A DNA stretch of 51,819 nucleotides from Trichormus sp. M33_DOE_039 (GCA_015296085.1 DVDT01000059.1:1-51819); one strand, 5' to 3'. Shown: positions 1-8,955, counted from the first letter of the stretch. Translations and numbers: made by a program. The notes: generated by a model from the letters alone, not told the origin.

Positions 1-1446
1 CGATACGAGCAAGAATTAATCAAAGTCCTGCAATGGGAGTATCCACTTAGCGAACATAGCCGTAAAGGGTTAAAGAATTATCAGCAGATGCTAAAACTCA
101 GGGATGAGGATGTAACTCTGCTTGAGGAGCAAGTCACAGCAAAAGAGCAAGAAAAGCGGCAAGATAAAGTTACAAGCCTGATCAACGAAGCAGATCGTTT
201 ACGCGAAGAGAAAAAGTTTGAGGAAGCAGCTCTCAAATACCAAGCAGCCATCCGTCTTGACCCAAACTCCGTACTCGCTCACACTGGCTTGGGGTTGGCG
301 TTGCGCCAGCTAGGTAGGCTAGAAGAAGCGATCGCTAGCTACCAAGCAGCCATCCGTCTTGACCCAAACTTTGCAATCGCTCACAATAACTTGGGGACTG
401 CACTGGGCTATCAAGGGAGACTGGTAGCTGCGATCGCCAGCTATCAGACGGCATTGCATCTCGAACCAAACTTGGCAAATGCTCATAATAACCTGGGGTT
501 AGTGTTATACAAACAAGGGAAGCTAGAAGCAGCAATCGCTAGCTGCCAAACCGCCCTGCGTCTCGACCCAAACTATGCAATGGCTCACAGTTACTTGGGG
601 TTAGTACTGTCTGCTCAAGGGAAGCTAGAAGCAGCAATCGCTAGCTGCCAAACCGCCCTGCGTCTCGACCCAAACTTGGCAGAGGCTCATAATGGCCTGG
701 GGTTAGTGCTGTACGAGCAGGGGAAGCTAAAAGACGCAATCGCTAGCTACCAAACCGCCCTGCGCCTTGACCCAAACTTGGCAATCGCTCACAATAATTT
801 GGGGTTAGCACTGGAAGAACAAGGAAAGCTAGAAGCAGCAATCGCTAGCTACCAAACCGCCCTGCGCCTCGACCCCAATTCGGCAAATGCTCATTATAAC
901 CTGGGGACTGCGCTACATGAGCAAGGGAAGCTAGAAGCAGCGATCGCTAGCTACCAAACCACCCTGCGCCTCGACCCAAATTTGGCAAATGCTCACAACT
1001 ACTTGGGGTTAGCACTGTACGAGCAAGGAAAGTTAGAAGCAGCAATTACCAGCTACCAAACAGCCCTCCGTCTTGACCCAAACAATGCAACCACTCACTA
1101 TACTCTAGGGGTTGCACTGTACGAGCAAGGGAAACTAGAAGCAGCGATCATCAGCTATCAAACAACCCTGCGCCTCGACCCAAACAATGCAACCGCTCAC
1201 AATAATTTGGGGTTAGCACTGGAAGAACAAGGAAAGCTAGAAGCAGCGATTGTCAGCTATCAAACAGCCCTGCGCCTCGACCCCAATTCGGCAAATGCTC
1301 ATTATAACCTGGGGACTGCGCTACATGAGCAAGGGAAGTTGGAACAAGCGATCGCAGAACTAGAAATAGCTGTTCGTCTCGAACCTACTAACACTCTGTT
1401 TCGTGACAACTTAGAGATTATTAGGAATAAGAAAAAGGGTTTTTAG
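1..1446 (+). CDS. TPR-repeat protein, 5' end outside the window
   Basis: The reading frame is open from base 1. The first ATG at 88 lies inside a continuous coding frame, so the gene probably starts left of the window. From 88 on it encodes 452 residues: a charged helical stretch (about 1-35), then about 12 tetratricopeptide repeats of 34 residues with the recurring motif A-I-A-S-Y-Q-x-A-L-R-L-D-P-N. TPR arrays are protein-protein interaction scaffolds; the partner cannot be told from sequence. The repeat DNA is nearly identical from unit to unit (102-base period), which suggests recent expansion or gene conversion. The residues before the ATG (motif L-Q-W-E-Y-P-L) resemble segments ahead of TPR arrays in large cyanobacterial signalling proteins; that is recall, not proof. 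No link to the pigment genes is evident. Confidence 0.85.
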   Translation, partial: RYEQELIKVLQWEYPLSEHSRKGLKNYQQMLKLRDEDVTLLEEQVTAKEQEKRQDKVTSLINEADRLREEKKFEEAALKYQAAIRLDPNSVLAHTGLGLALRQLGRLEEAIASYQAAIRLDPNFAIAHNNLGTALGYQGRLVAAIASYQTALHLEPNLANAHNNLGLVLYKQGKLEAAIASCQTALRLDPNYAMAHSYLGLVLSAQGKLEAAIASCQTALRLDPNLAEAHNGLGLVLYEQGKLKDAIASYQTALRLDPNLAIAHNNLGLALEEQGKLEAAIASYQTALRLDPNSANAHYNLGTALHEQGKLEAAIASYQTTLRLDPNLANAHNYLGLALYEQGKLEAAITSYQTALRLDPNNATTHYTLGVALYEQGKLEAAIISYQTTLRLDPNNATAHNNLGLALEEQGKLEAAIVSYQTALRLDPNSANAHYNLGTALHEQGKLEQAIAELEIAVRLEPTNTLFRDNLEIIRNKKKGF

Positions 1447-1545
1447 GGACGTTTATTGAGTTAATAAAATATTCTCAATTTCTTTTATTGCAAAGGTATG
1501 CGATCAATTGTAATCTTGTGTGCATTAAATTCCACCAAACAAAAT

Positions 1546-1597
1546 TACCAGGATAGTGATGAGCTACGCTCTAACCTAGGCGATCGCCATCCTGGTA
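1546..1597. terminator. Inverted repeat between convergent genes
   Basis: Perfect 9-base arms (TACCAGGAT and ATCCTGGTA) around a 34-base loop that contains a HIP1-like GGCGATCGCC. It lies between the convergent TPR gene and pcyA, so a two-way terminator is plausible. The long loop and missing T-run keep this tentative. Confidence 0.35.
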
Positions 1598-1622
1598 TGA
1601 CACAAATTCATTGAGGATAATC

Positions 1623-2366
1623 TCAAGCTACATAATCGAAGAGCATAGTAGTCATGTAGCGATCTGCCCACTCTGTACCAAAAGATTTTTCTAGCACGCG
1701 CCGAGTTTTATCATTTTGTTGCTGCTTTGTACAGTAATGGCGTTGTCCTGCTAACACTTTCGAGATGTCGAGATTTGAGGTTAGGGGTGTTTCTGTACTA
1801 GCAATTTGACAATGGATAGTTAAAAAATCCCGCACCCGATTCAGAAACATATCTTCTTCTTCAGGGTTTCCTGGACGGACAAATAGACAAAATTCCGAAA
1901 AGATATCACCCCAAGCTGGTAAATCTCGTGGTTGGGAAAACGGTAATTCTGACAAAACCGACAACTGTGGATAGTAGCGTTCTGGTAGAGTGCGATCGCT
2001 ACTAATTGGAGACAAATCAGCGATCGCCGCACTAATCGCCCCACCACGCCCACCTACCAAATCTGTACCAAAGATAGGAAGTGCATATTCAGGATTAGGG
2101 AACATGACACAGTGCAGAATGTCTAAACCATTGCCAACTTGAGCCAATTCTAAATGCAGTTTGCGAAACTGTGGAGTTTGGTAACAATGATTTTCGATGA
2201 TTAGCCTTTCACCTTCCAAGTGACCTTCAACGTAGCCTAAACCTTCTGGAATCGAGTAAGGGGAGAGATCCAGGTATTTTTGCCAAATTTCTTCAATGGA
2301 ATCCGCCAACCTGTGGATTAGGGAATGCTGACGGCTTCTTAACGACGCTTGCATAGAATTCAACAT
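1623..2366 (-). CDS. pcyA: Phycocyanobilin:ferredoxin oxidoreductase
   Basis: 247 residues, the usual PcyA length. PcyA reduces biliverdin IXalpha with four electrons from ferredoxin to 3Z-phycocyanobilin, the chromophore of phycocyanin, allophycocyanin and cyanobacteriochromes. The family is recognisable from the core around G-N-G-L-D-I-L-H-C-V-M-F-P-N-P, the F-G-T-D-L-V-G-G-R-G-G segment and the E-x-x-M-F-L-N-R-V-R region. The frame extends 20 codons further to an ATG at 2426, but that ATG lies inside an L-box, so the start is placed at 2366, preceded by AAAGAGAAG; an ATG at 2354 is an alternative. The gene lies 100 bases downstream of rcaC on the same strand but has its own RcaC site, so it can be induced separately in red light. 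Its product is needed by both photoreceptors encoded nearby. Confidence 0.93.
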   Translation of the reverse strand: MLNSMQASLRSRQHSLIHRLADSIEEIWQKYLDLSPYSIPEGLGYVEGHLEGERLIIENHCYQTPQFRKLHLELAQVGNGLDILHCVMFPNPEYALPIFGTDLVGGRGGAISAAIADLSPISSDRTLPERYYPQLSVLSELPFSQPRDLPAWGDIFSEFCLFVRPGNPEEEDMFLNRVRDFLTIHCQIASTETPLTSNLDISKVLAGQRHYCTKQQQNDKTRRVLEKSFGTEWADRYMTTMLFDYVA

Positions 2367-2408
2367 ACGCTTCTCTTTGAGTATAGGATTAATACTTACC
2401 TTATTGTT

Positions 2409-2426
2409 CGTGCAAAATGTGTGCAT
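2409..2426 (-). promoter_or_regulatory. L-box (RcaC site) of pcyA
   Basis: On the minus strand it reads ATGCACA-CATT-TTGCACG, a 7-4-7 direct repeat matching the RcaC L-box TTGCACA-N4-TTGCACA as I recall it. It is on the same strand as pcyA and ends 42 bases before the chosen start. Candidate -10 elements are TATTAAT (2388-2394) and TATACT (2380-2385), so the box abuts or replaces the -35 region, as expected for an OmpR/PhoB-class activator. RcaC activation of pcyA in red light is inferred from Fremyella. Confidence 0.8.
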
Positions 2427-2466
2427 TCTTGGGGATTGGGGACTGGGGATTGGGACTATTGACTAA

Positions 2467-4416
2467 TCAACTTGCCCATGCTTTTACTCTTTGTAAACGC
2501 CTGAGAATGCGGTTAGCTAGTTCTACTCCCATCACGGGTTTACACAGATAATCATCTGCACCGACCGTAAACGCTTGATTCTGACTGCTGGAATCTGTCA
2601 ACACGCTCAGAAATAATACGGGCAATCTCTGCCAATGAGGGTCACTGCGGAGAATCTGACAGAGTTCAAATCCATTAATCTGTGGCATATTCACATCTAA
2701 AACTAACGCATCGGGGGTGACAGCTTGCAGTAAATTCCAAAATTGTTGCGGATCGGCTAGGGTTGTCACCTTAAATCCCCAAGGTTTGAGCAAGGTAGGC
2801 AGAGTACGTAACCATTCTTGATCATCATCTAAAATCATCACCTTGTTGGGGACTTCTGGAGTTCTTAACAAATTGACTACGGCATCAATTACCTGTTCTG
2901 GAGGAGTTTGTCCTGTTAAAAACAGCTGTCCACCCCGGCGCATGACTTGCAAGCGATCGCTCAAATCACCGCGATCGCCCATAATAATAATTGGCAACTC
3001 AGGATAACGGTGTTTAAATGTCTGCAATGTCTCCCAAAAATTACTGACTTCAAAGGCAGATTGATCAGTTACGGCTGAGGGTGATAAGGTGTGGGAAAAC
3101 CTCAACAAAACTACATCAGGATTTTGACCTAAAGTATCAAAAGCAGACTCTGTTATCTTCAAAGCTTGAGTCGCATCCAACACTGGCGCAATCTCCAAGC
3201 GAATTCCCCTACTAGCCGCCACACCAACTATAGATTGATTAAACTCAGCATCCGCACTCACAATTAGTAACAGGGGTGACTGTCCTGCGGGAAGTTGAGA
3301 CATTTGAATCAGTTTTGTCTGCTCAATGTCTTGCTGAAGAGCCGCGACTAAAGTTTTCATCAACGGCGCGTGTTTCGGTTGCAGAGGTTCGCGTCCCCCC
3401 AACCAATACTCTAATTGACGTGCGATGTGCATGGTCTTGGTTAATCCAAACACTCCCAACGTCCCCGCTAGTTTGTGAGCTACCTGTTGCGCCTGTGCTT
3501 GTTGTGGCGGCGTGAGTTGATTGGTTTGTAAGTCTCTGACAGTTTGTAACAGCACTGTCATCTGGTCGAGGCTTTTCGGTTGCGTTGTTTTCCAAGTATC
3601 GTTGAGAAAAGCCAGATATTGTTGCTGGGAATCTGGCGGCGGTTGTGGGGAGTCTTTCAAAGCTGCTGTGGATTTAGCTACACCAGCACCCCGCATCTGA
3701 TTTTCTGGAGTTGTGGTAATGCGAGCAGTTGATTCTTCTGTACTAGGTGCTTTCAGGTAGTAACCCCTTCCGTGCATAGTGGCGATAAAATCATGGGGCG
3801 CACCCGCAGCCACCAACTTATGTCGCACCCGCCGAATATGGGAACGTACCGTGGCTTCCGATGGAAATTCTTCCGAAGACCATAATCTATCTAAAAGTTC
3901 TTCAGTGCTGAAAACGTGCTGACAGTCTCGCAGTAGAACTTCTAGTAAATCATATTCCATCGTTGTCAGATTCAGGGGACAACCATTGTAAGTCACTTCG
4001 CAAGTGCTGGGATTCAGGAGCAAGTCACCCCAAGTCAGCAGGGGAAAAGGATTAGCACTGCCTCGCCTCAGTAATGCCCGAATTCTGGCAATTAGTTCTA
4101 CAGGGTCGAAAGGTTTGACTACATAATCATCTGCGCCTGCATCTAATCCCTGGACTTTGGCAGTAATAGTATCTTGAGCCGTCAGTAGGAGAATTGGCTG
4201 AGTGTATCCTTGTGTTCGGAAACGCTTACACAAACTGATACCATCCAACTTGGGTAGCATGATATCCAAGACAATCAGGTCATACTCAAACGTAGACCCA
4301 TAAGTCCATCCCATTTCCCCATCTTTGACAGTATCTACAATATAATGATGGGTCGCTAAATTCCTAGTGAGGACTTTGATTAATAAATCGTCATCTTCCA
4401 CAAGCAAGATTTTCAT
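2467..4416 (-). CDS. rcaC: Response regulator RcaC
   Basis: 649 residues with the four-part RcaC architecture: receiver 1 (about 1-118, phospho-acceptor D51), OmpR/PhoB winged helix (about 125-222), proline/glutamine-rich linker, histidine phosphotransfer domain (about 265-365, H314 in A-H-K-L-A-G-T), a degenerate receiver-like stretch (about 380-518) and receiver 2 (about 523-645, D574). RcaC is the DNA-binding output of the RcaE-RcaF relay in chromatic acclimation. In red light it binds L-boxes, activating phycocyanin-2 and pcyA genes and repressing the cpeC operon. The ATG at 4416 is preferred over an upstream in-frame TTG (4431) because it gives the canonical M-K-I-L-L-V-E-D-D receiver start and leaves 8 bases after the rcaF stop; the ribosome site is weak, suggesting translational coupling to rcaF. 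Confidence 0.95.
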   Translation of the reverse strand: MKILLVEDDDLLIKVLTRNLATHHYIVDTVKDGEMGWTYGSTFEYDLIVLDIMLPKLDGISLCKRFRTQGYTQPILLLTAQDTITAKVQGLDAGADDYVVKPFDPVELIARIRALLRRGSANPFPLLTWGDLLLNPSTCEVTYNGCPLNLTTMEYDLLEVLLRDCQHVFSTEELLDRLWSSEEFPSEATVRSHIRRVRHKLVAAGAPHDFIATMHGRGYYLKAPSTEESTARITTTPENQMRGAGVAKSTAALKDSPQPPPDSQQQYLAFLNDTWKTTQPKSLDQMTVLLQTVRDLQTNQLTPPQQAQAQQVAHKLAGTLGVFGLTKTMHIARQLEYWLGGREPLQPKHAPLMKTLVAALQQDIEQTKLIQMSQLPAGQSPLLLIVSADAEFNQSIVGVAASRGIRLEIAPVLDATQALKITESAFDTLGQNPDVVLLRFSHTLSPSAVTDQSAFEVSNFWETLQTFKHRYPELPIIIMGDRGDLSDRLQVMRRGGQLFLTGQTPPEQVIDAVVNLLRTPEVPNKVMILDDDQEWLRTLPTLLKPWGFKVTTLADPQQFWNLLQAVTPDALVLDVNMPQINGFELCQILRSDPHWQRLPVLFLSVLTDSSSQNQAFTVGADDYLCKPVMGVELANRILRRLQRVKAWAS

Positions 4417-4424
4417 TGATGCGG

Positions 4425-4796
4425 CTACCAATGGAGAATTCTAGTAATTTGCTCTGGCAGATCCAAAGAGTTAAAGGGCTTGGTAATGACACCACTGACT
4501 CCCAAATCATTGAACTGACGCTTTTCCGCCGTTTGTGCTTTGGCTGTTAAGAGAATGACGGGAATTTTTTCTGTCTCAGCACGGGACTGGAGTTCCTTAA
4601 ATGTAGCAATTCCATCCATTTCTGGCATCATTACATCTAACAAAATTACATCAGGTTTTGCGGTTTGGGCAGTTTGAATGCCCTCCGAACCAGAACTAGC
4701 CGTGAAAACTTCCCAACCCGCCGACATTTTGATGCCAAACTGCACGACGGTTTGAATGGTTTCTTCATCATCAATAATTAAAATCCGCTTAGGCAT
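4425..4796 (-). CDS. rcaF: Single-domain response regulator RcaF
   Basis: 123 residues, a single CheY-like receiver with the acidic pair D9-D10, phospho-acceptor D54 (L-L-D-V-M-M-P-E-M-D-G) and the conserved K in T-K-P-F. In the Fremyella system it carries phosphate between the photoreceptor kinase RcaE and the HPt domain of RcaC. Size and position, between rcaE (97 bases upstream) and rcaC (8 bases downstream), match the known rca genes. The start is supported by GGGGAG seven bases upstream. Alone it would be just another receiver; context makes the call. Confidence 0.93.
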   Translation of the reverse strand: MPKRILIIDDEETIQTVVQFGIKMSAGWEVFTASSGSEGIQTAQTAKPDVILLDVMMPEMDGIATFKELQSRAETEKIPVILLTAKAQTAEKRQFNDLGVSGVITKPFNSLDLPEQITRILHW

Positions 4797-4893
4797 AGCT
4801 CCCCTACCAATTCAAAATTCAAAATAGTCCACGGCTAGGCTTACGCCTGTGTAGCAAAGGTTTGCGTCTAAAAAATTCAAAATTCAGCATTGA

Positions 4894-7026
4894 CTATTGT
4901 GCCGCTTCGCTAACAGCACTCAGTACTGAATTAGGTAATGTGAATGCAAAGGTACTGCCACGCCCTGGCGTACTCTCAGCCCAAATTCTGCCGTTGTGTT
5001 GTTCGATAATTTTGCGACAGATAGTTAGTCCTAAACCAGTACCACCTTTTTTGCGGGAATCTGATGAATCCACTTGTTGAAAGCGTTCAAAGATCCGTTC
5101 GAGTTGATCTGCAGGAATACCTTGTCCTTCATCTCGCACCCGAAACACCCCTTCTCTAAGGAATTTTGAGGGGGTTTGCCCTTGTTCAACGGTTAGCCAA
5201 ACAGTACCCCCTGGTGATGAAAACTTGATCGCATTACTAATTAAATTGGTTAAAGCTTGCAATATATAGTCAGCATCAGCCCATACTGAGATTTCCTGTG
5301 GTTGTTTAACTAAAGTTACTTCGTGCTGCTGTGCCATTGCTTGCATTGCTTCTGCGGCTTGAGTAATCAAGCTGGCTGCATTGCAAGCTTGTCGTTCCAT
5401 GACGACTTTACCGGACTCAATCCTTTGGAGATCAAGCACGTTATTGACTAAGCGCACCAGCCGTTCTGTGCTTTCATCGGCAATAGACAGCATTTGTTGT
5501 CCTTCGCTGGAAAGATTGCCCAATCTTCCTGTCGCCAATATTTTCAAAGCACTGTGTAACGATGTGAGAGGAGTTCGCAGTTCATGACTAATCACAGAAA
5601 TGAATTCGTCTTTCATCCGTTCAATGGCTTTGCGATCGCTAATATCGCTACTCAAGGCAAAAAATCCCTTTACTGTTTTCTGCCCATCTAGATGTGGGAT
5701 ATATGTCACATCAACAGATCGCAAATTTCCATTCTTCAAGACGATATCATTTTCATAGATGACAGCTTGTCCAGATAACGCTGTTTCCACATACGCCTGC
5801 ATTCTTTGGTAACAATCTTCTCCCCAAACCTGGCAAAGATGACAACCATAAATTTCGCTAGGAGTCTGTCCCAACCAATCATAGTAGGCTTCATTGTTAA
5901 AACGATAACGTTGTTGCTCGTCTACATAAGCAATCAACACTGGTAAGGCATTAGTAATTAAGCGCAATTGCTCTTCACTTTGGCGTAAAGCTGCTTCTGC
6001 TTGCATCCGCACATTGATTTCCTCTTGCAATTCGGCGGTGCGAGCTGCGACAACTTCTTCTAAGCGTTCTAATAGTTGCGCTTGAGATAGAGCAATACTG
6101 ATTTGATCTGCTAATTGTTGCATCAGTTCCAACTCAAAATCCACCCAATGGCGATCGCTGTTACATTGGTGTGCGATTAACAATCCCCACAGATGATTCT
6201 GAGAAGTGTTGAGACTCTGGACAATGGGAACAATCAGTTTGGCTTTGATATTGAACTGCTCGACAAATTCCACCAAACAATCTGCTAAACCAGCAGTAGG
6301 ATCATGAACATTAGCGATCGCTCTGACTCTTCCTTGAGCATACAGTTGTCGATACTCCTCTGGAAAAACTTCCTGGGGAAATTCCATATCCATCAGGGAG
6401 GGATAGTCGGTTACAACCGATTCGCTTATGGTTTTACCTGTACCGTCTGGTAATACGTGATAAATTAACACGCGATCAGCTTGGAGAATCCGTTGCACTT
6501 CCGTAACGGTGGTATGAAGAATTTCCTTAAGTTGTAGCGACTGACGAATATTGAGTGTGACTTCTGAAAATAATTCCACTCGCTGTTGCTGCTGTCTCAA
6601 TTCTGCCTGCATGGATTCCCGACGCTGACTAATATCTCGTAACAGCAACAGATGACAGTGGGGCAGAACATTTGGTGTTAAAGTATATTCCACCTCTCTC
6701 TGGACATGGCTAGAAGATGAGACTAATAGTTCTCCAATCAATGATTGTCCCAGTGGAAAACTTTCAGCGTTATGTCCCGCAGCGATGAAATTAGATAAGG
6801 CTTGTTTTTTGAGTTTTTTACGCGGTAAGCCTAGCAAATCGCAAGCAGCATTGTTCATCTCTACGAAACAACCTTGATCATTAATCAGTGCGATCGCCGC
6901 AGGCGGGGCGCAGCCCATCGCGTCATGGGTGTTCTGAAACAAAGTTTTAATCAGACGCTTGTAAGCTTTTCGCTGCTGCTTAGATTTTTTTGAGCTAGAT
7001 TGTCGCTTTGAAGAACGTTTAGACAC
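4894..7026 (-). CDS. rcaE: Green/red cyanobacteriochrome histidine kinase RcaE
   Basis: 710 residues from a GTG start: basic N-terminus, PAS (about 30-135), bilin-binding GAF (about 150-318), coiled-coil linker, PAS (about 350-465), HisKA with H481 in S-H-E-L-R-T-P-L, and HATPase_c (about 575-700; N-box around N594, G-T-G-L-G-L). The GAF has the chromophore cysteine C288 (A-H-Q-C). E219, L251 and K263 lie at a constant offset of two from the protochromic residues I recall for Fremyella RcaE (E217, L249, K261), which also supports the GTG start. RcaE senses the green/red ratio and is an active kinase in red light, feeding RcaF and RcaC. Codons 37-44 come from an interspersed palindromic repeat inserted in frame in the first PAS domain. 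Convergence of motif, architecture and neighbours makes the call firm. Confidence 0.95.
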   Translation of the reverse strand: MSKRSSKRQSSSKKSKQQRKAYKRLIKTLFQNTHDAMGCAPPAAIALINDQGCFVEMNNAACDLLGLPRKKLKKQALSNFIAAGHNAESFPLGQSLIGELLVSSSSHVQREVEYTLTPNVLPHCHLLLLRDISQRRESMQAELRQQQQRVELFSEVTLNIRQSLQLKEILHTTVTEVQRILQADRVLIYHVLPDGTGKTISESVVTDYPSLMDMEFPQEVFPEEYRQLYAQGRVRAIANVHDPTAGLADCLVEFVEQFNIKAKLIVPIVQSLNTSQNHLWGLLIAHQCNSDRHWVDFELELMQQLADQISIALSQAQLLERLEEVVAARTAELQEEINVRMQAEAALRQSEEQLRLITNALPVLIAYVDEQQRYRFNNEAYYDWLGQTPSEIYGCHLCQVWGEDCYQRMQAYVETALSGQAVIYENDIVLKNGNLRSVDVTYIPHLDGQKTVKGFFALSSDISDRKAIERMKDEFISVISHELRTPLTSLHSALKILATGRLGNLSSEGQQMLSIADESTERLVRLVNNVLDLQRIESGKVVMERQACNAASLITQAAEAMQAMAQQHEVTLVKQPQEISVWADADYILQALTNLISNAIKFSSPGGTVWLTVEQGQTPSKFLREGVFRVRDEGQGIPADQLERIFERFQQVDSSDSRKKGGTGLGLTICRKIIEQHNGRIWAESTPGRGSTFAFTLPNSVLSAVSEAAQ
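6890..6935. repeat. Interspersed palindromic repeat inside rcaE
   Basis: 46 bases that match 7639-7684 at 43 positions. The core is GCGATCGCCGCAGG followed by GGGGCGCAGCCCATCGC. In the rcaE frame the insert-like core encodes M-G-C-A-P-P-A-A between T-H-D-A and I-A-L-I. Confidence 0.75.
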
Positions 7027-7261
7027 CTACATCTATATACAGGGGGACATTTCCATTGTTTACTTAAGCGATCAAAACTTCAAATCTTATAAAGTTAATG
7101 TTGGAAAATTTAACATTTTGTATAAGTCTGCACTAATACGCGTAAATTGGCGAAGGAATTGAGATTGGAAAAGTATTAAAAGCAGATGGGAATTTTATAA
7201 CTAGCTGAGAGTCATACTTTTAATGTCTGCATTTGTTTTTTTATCAGTGGAATTAAAGAAC

Positions 7262-7548
7262 CAGGACTTACGCATCCAGGCTGTCTGTTGAGACGGGGTG
7301 TAAGGTAGGGCTAATTCATGTTCTACAGAGAAAAATCAGACTCTTAATTTCTGCGTAGCCTACTTAGCGAAACAAAATAATCAAGGAACAAAAGTATTGG
7401 ATTCCTAAATTTTCTCTGGCTACAAAGAATCAGCCCTAGGGTGTAAGGGGGTAAGGGTGTAGGGGTGTAAGGGTTTTAAATATTTACACCCCTATACCCC
7501 TATACCCTTCTCCAAACCCTTGATTTTTCGTTTTCATGCGTAAGTCCT
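7262..7548. mobile_element. MITE-like element, about 287 bases
   Basis: Perfect 13-base terminal inverted repeats: AGGACTTACGCAT at 7263-7275 and its complement at 7536-7548. The flanks share AAGAAC (7256-7261 and 7549-7554), a likely target duplication. The interior has no gene and includes a GGGTGTA-type heptamer array facing its own complement (about 7439-7510), able to form a large hairpin. No transposase, so non-autonomous. Confidence 0.65.
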
Positions 7549-7638
7549 AAGAACTATTCTTTCTAAGTGGGTGATGTAATCAATTCACTCCCCTTCTCTG
7601 CAAGATACTACGCTAACGTCGCTTCTGTTCATGATTGA

Positions 7639-7684
7639 GCGATCGCCGCAGGTGGGGCGCAGCCCATCGCGTTATGGTTGTTCT
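7639..7684. repeat. Second copy of the 46-base repeat found in rcaE
   Basis: Differs from 6890-6935 at only three positions and has the same orientation. A shorter relative (GGTGGGGCGTAGCCCATCGC) is at 11337-11356 inside another gene. Confidence 0.75.
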
Positions 7685-7826
7685 CATGCAAAAGATGTGA
7701 AATTCGTCAAGGATTTATATAGAATCAAGATATTTCCAGGCAATGTAGCATTAAATTAAATGTTTCCTGATTGTATCTTGCATCCCTGATTAATCCATTA
7801 AACTTTTCAACACTAAGGACAAGATT

Positions 7827-8675
7827 ATGCCATTTGTGCTGATCCGAGGGACTTTTGAGCCGACGAGTGGGAACCCCGATGGAGATTCAGTTCGATTTCA
7901 GGCAGAGGATGATACATTGTTTAATAAGTTAGAGGGGCGAATTGAATTCAAGAGTAATGGACAAGTTCAGCTTCGCTACGAAGGCATAGATGCTCTTGAA
8001 AAAGCCGCGATTCAACCATTCTCTTCAAACGCCACCCAACAGAATCTACAATTACTTGGGGGTAATCAATCTGGGTTACCAGGGTATATCTTATCTAACC
8101 ATACTGACGGCAATGGTCGTCCTGTTTGTTTTGTCTTTACTGGTGAACCACCAAATTGGAACAATACCGGAAGAGGGGATGAACTTCAAACAGACTTGCT
8201 GCGTCAAAGCATCAACTACAAATTGCTCCAAGAGGGATATGTCTACCCCATGTTTTATGAAACCCTCTATAAAGAGTTGCGGGATGAGATGGTGGCTGCA
8301 ACGGAAGAAGCACGAGCTGCAAATCGTGAAATTTGGTCTGCTGATCTTTCAATGAATGGGTTTCAAGTAGACATCCCTCCCATACTCTCAGCGTTACCAC
8401 CTATCTTTCCTAAGCTTTGGCGGCGTTTGGAAACGTTTTATCAACGTCCATCTAACCGCAATAAAGGAATTGATGAGTTTCTTCAATGGTTATCTAGAGG
8501 AAAAGATCGGCTGTTTACCGTTCCTGATCAACGTTGGATTAAGTTTTCCACTGCGCTGCAAGCGGATGGAAACAAGCTAAAAATGCTGTACAAACCTGAA
8601 GAAATGTTGTTTGAATCAGATGTCCGTTTAGAGCGTCTGGCTGTTAGTATCGCTACGTCTTCTATCTTTGTATAA
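7827..8675 (+). CDS. SNase-like (thermonuclease-fold) protein
   Basis: 282 residues. The N-terminal half has staphylococcal-nuclease-like features: P-D-G-D-S-V-R-F (about 17-25), the strand Q-L-R-Y-E-G-I-D-A-L-E (about 48-58) and A-N-R-E-I-W-S (about 165-171), the positions where SNase proteins carry metal-binding aspartates, the first catalytic arginine region and the helix after the second arginine. The C-terminal 100 residues match nothing I recognise and have no membrane segment. No signal peptide is evident, so it is probably cytoplasmic. The start ATG is preceded by AAGGAC. It stands alone on the plus strand. Nuclease activity is inferred from fold motifs only; all catalytic residues could not be confirmed. 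Confidence 0.65.
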   Translation: MPFVLIRGTFEPTSGNPDGDSVRFQAEDDTLFNKLEGRIEFKSNGQVQLRYEGIDALEKAAIQPFSSNATQQNLQLLGGNQSGLPGYILSNHTDGNGRPVCFVFTGEPPNWNNTGRGDELQTDLLRQSINYKLLQEGYVYPMFYETLYKELRDEMVAATEEARAANREIWSADLSMNGFQVDIPPILSALPPIFPKLWRRLETFYQRPSNRNKGIDEFLQWLSRGKDRLFTVPDQRWIKFSTALQADGNKLKMLYKPEEMLFESDVRLERLAVSIATSSIFV

Positions 8676-8955
8676 GCATCTTTGATCACAAACCACTGGT
8701 AGAACACTAGGGGCAAATTTTTTAGTGCGCAGCTATGGAAACTGCTGTTTAACCACGCTGTAAATTAAGCGGGGACGATAACCGTAGCTAGGCGGCTAAA
8801 AAACTATTGGTTTATCATTACCCTGACACTACAAGCTAACAAGTTGACAACTTCAATACATACAGATCATCTAAGAGTGATTGGATGCTTTAGGCTATCT
8901 ATGGTAAATGATTGAAAGTGTCAGCCAGAACTGAGTACAAAGGAGTGATGAACCG

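Larger units (their letters stand above)
7027..7826. other. 800-base gene-free interval upstream of rcaE
   Basis: No convincing gene on either strand. It must contain the rcaE promoter (first 100-200 bases) and that of the nuclease-like gene at 7827. It also holds a MITE-like element (7262-7548) and a repeat copy (7639-7684). No L-box or G-box was found by eye. Confidence 0.5.

Noticed and set aside
2367-2426. Extended N-terminus of PcyA from an ATG at 2426
   Set aside because: The ATG lies inside the RcaC L-box and the added residues do not resemble PcyA; the ATG at 2366 has a ribosome site.
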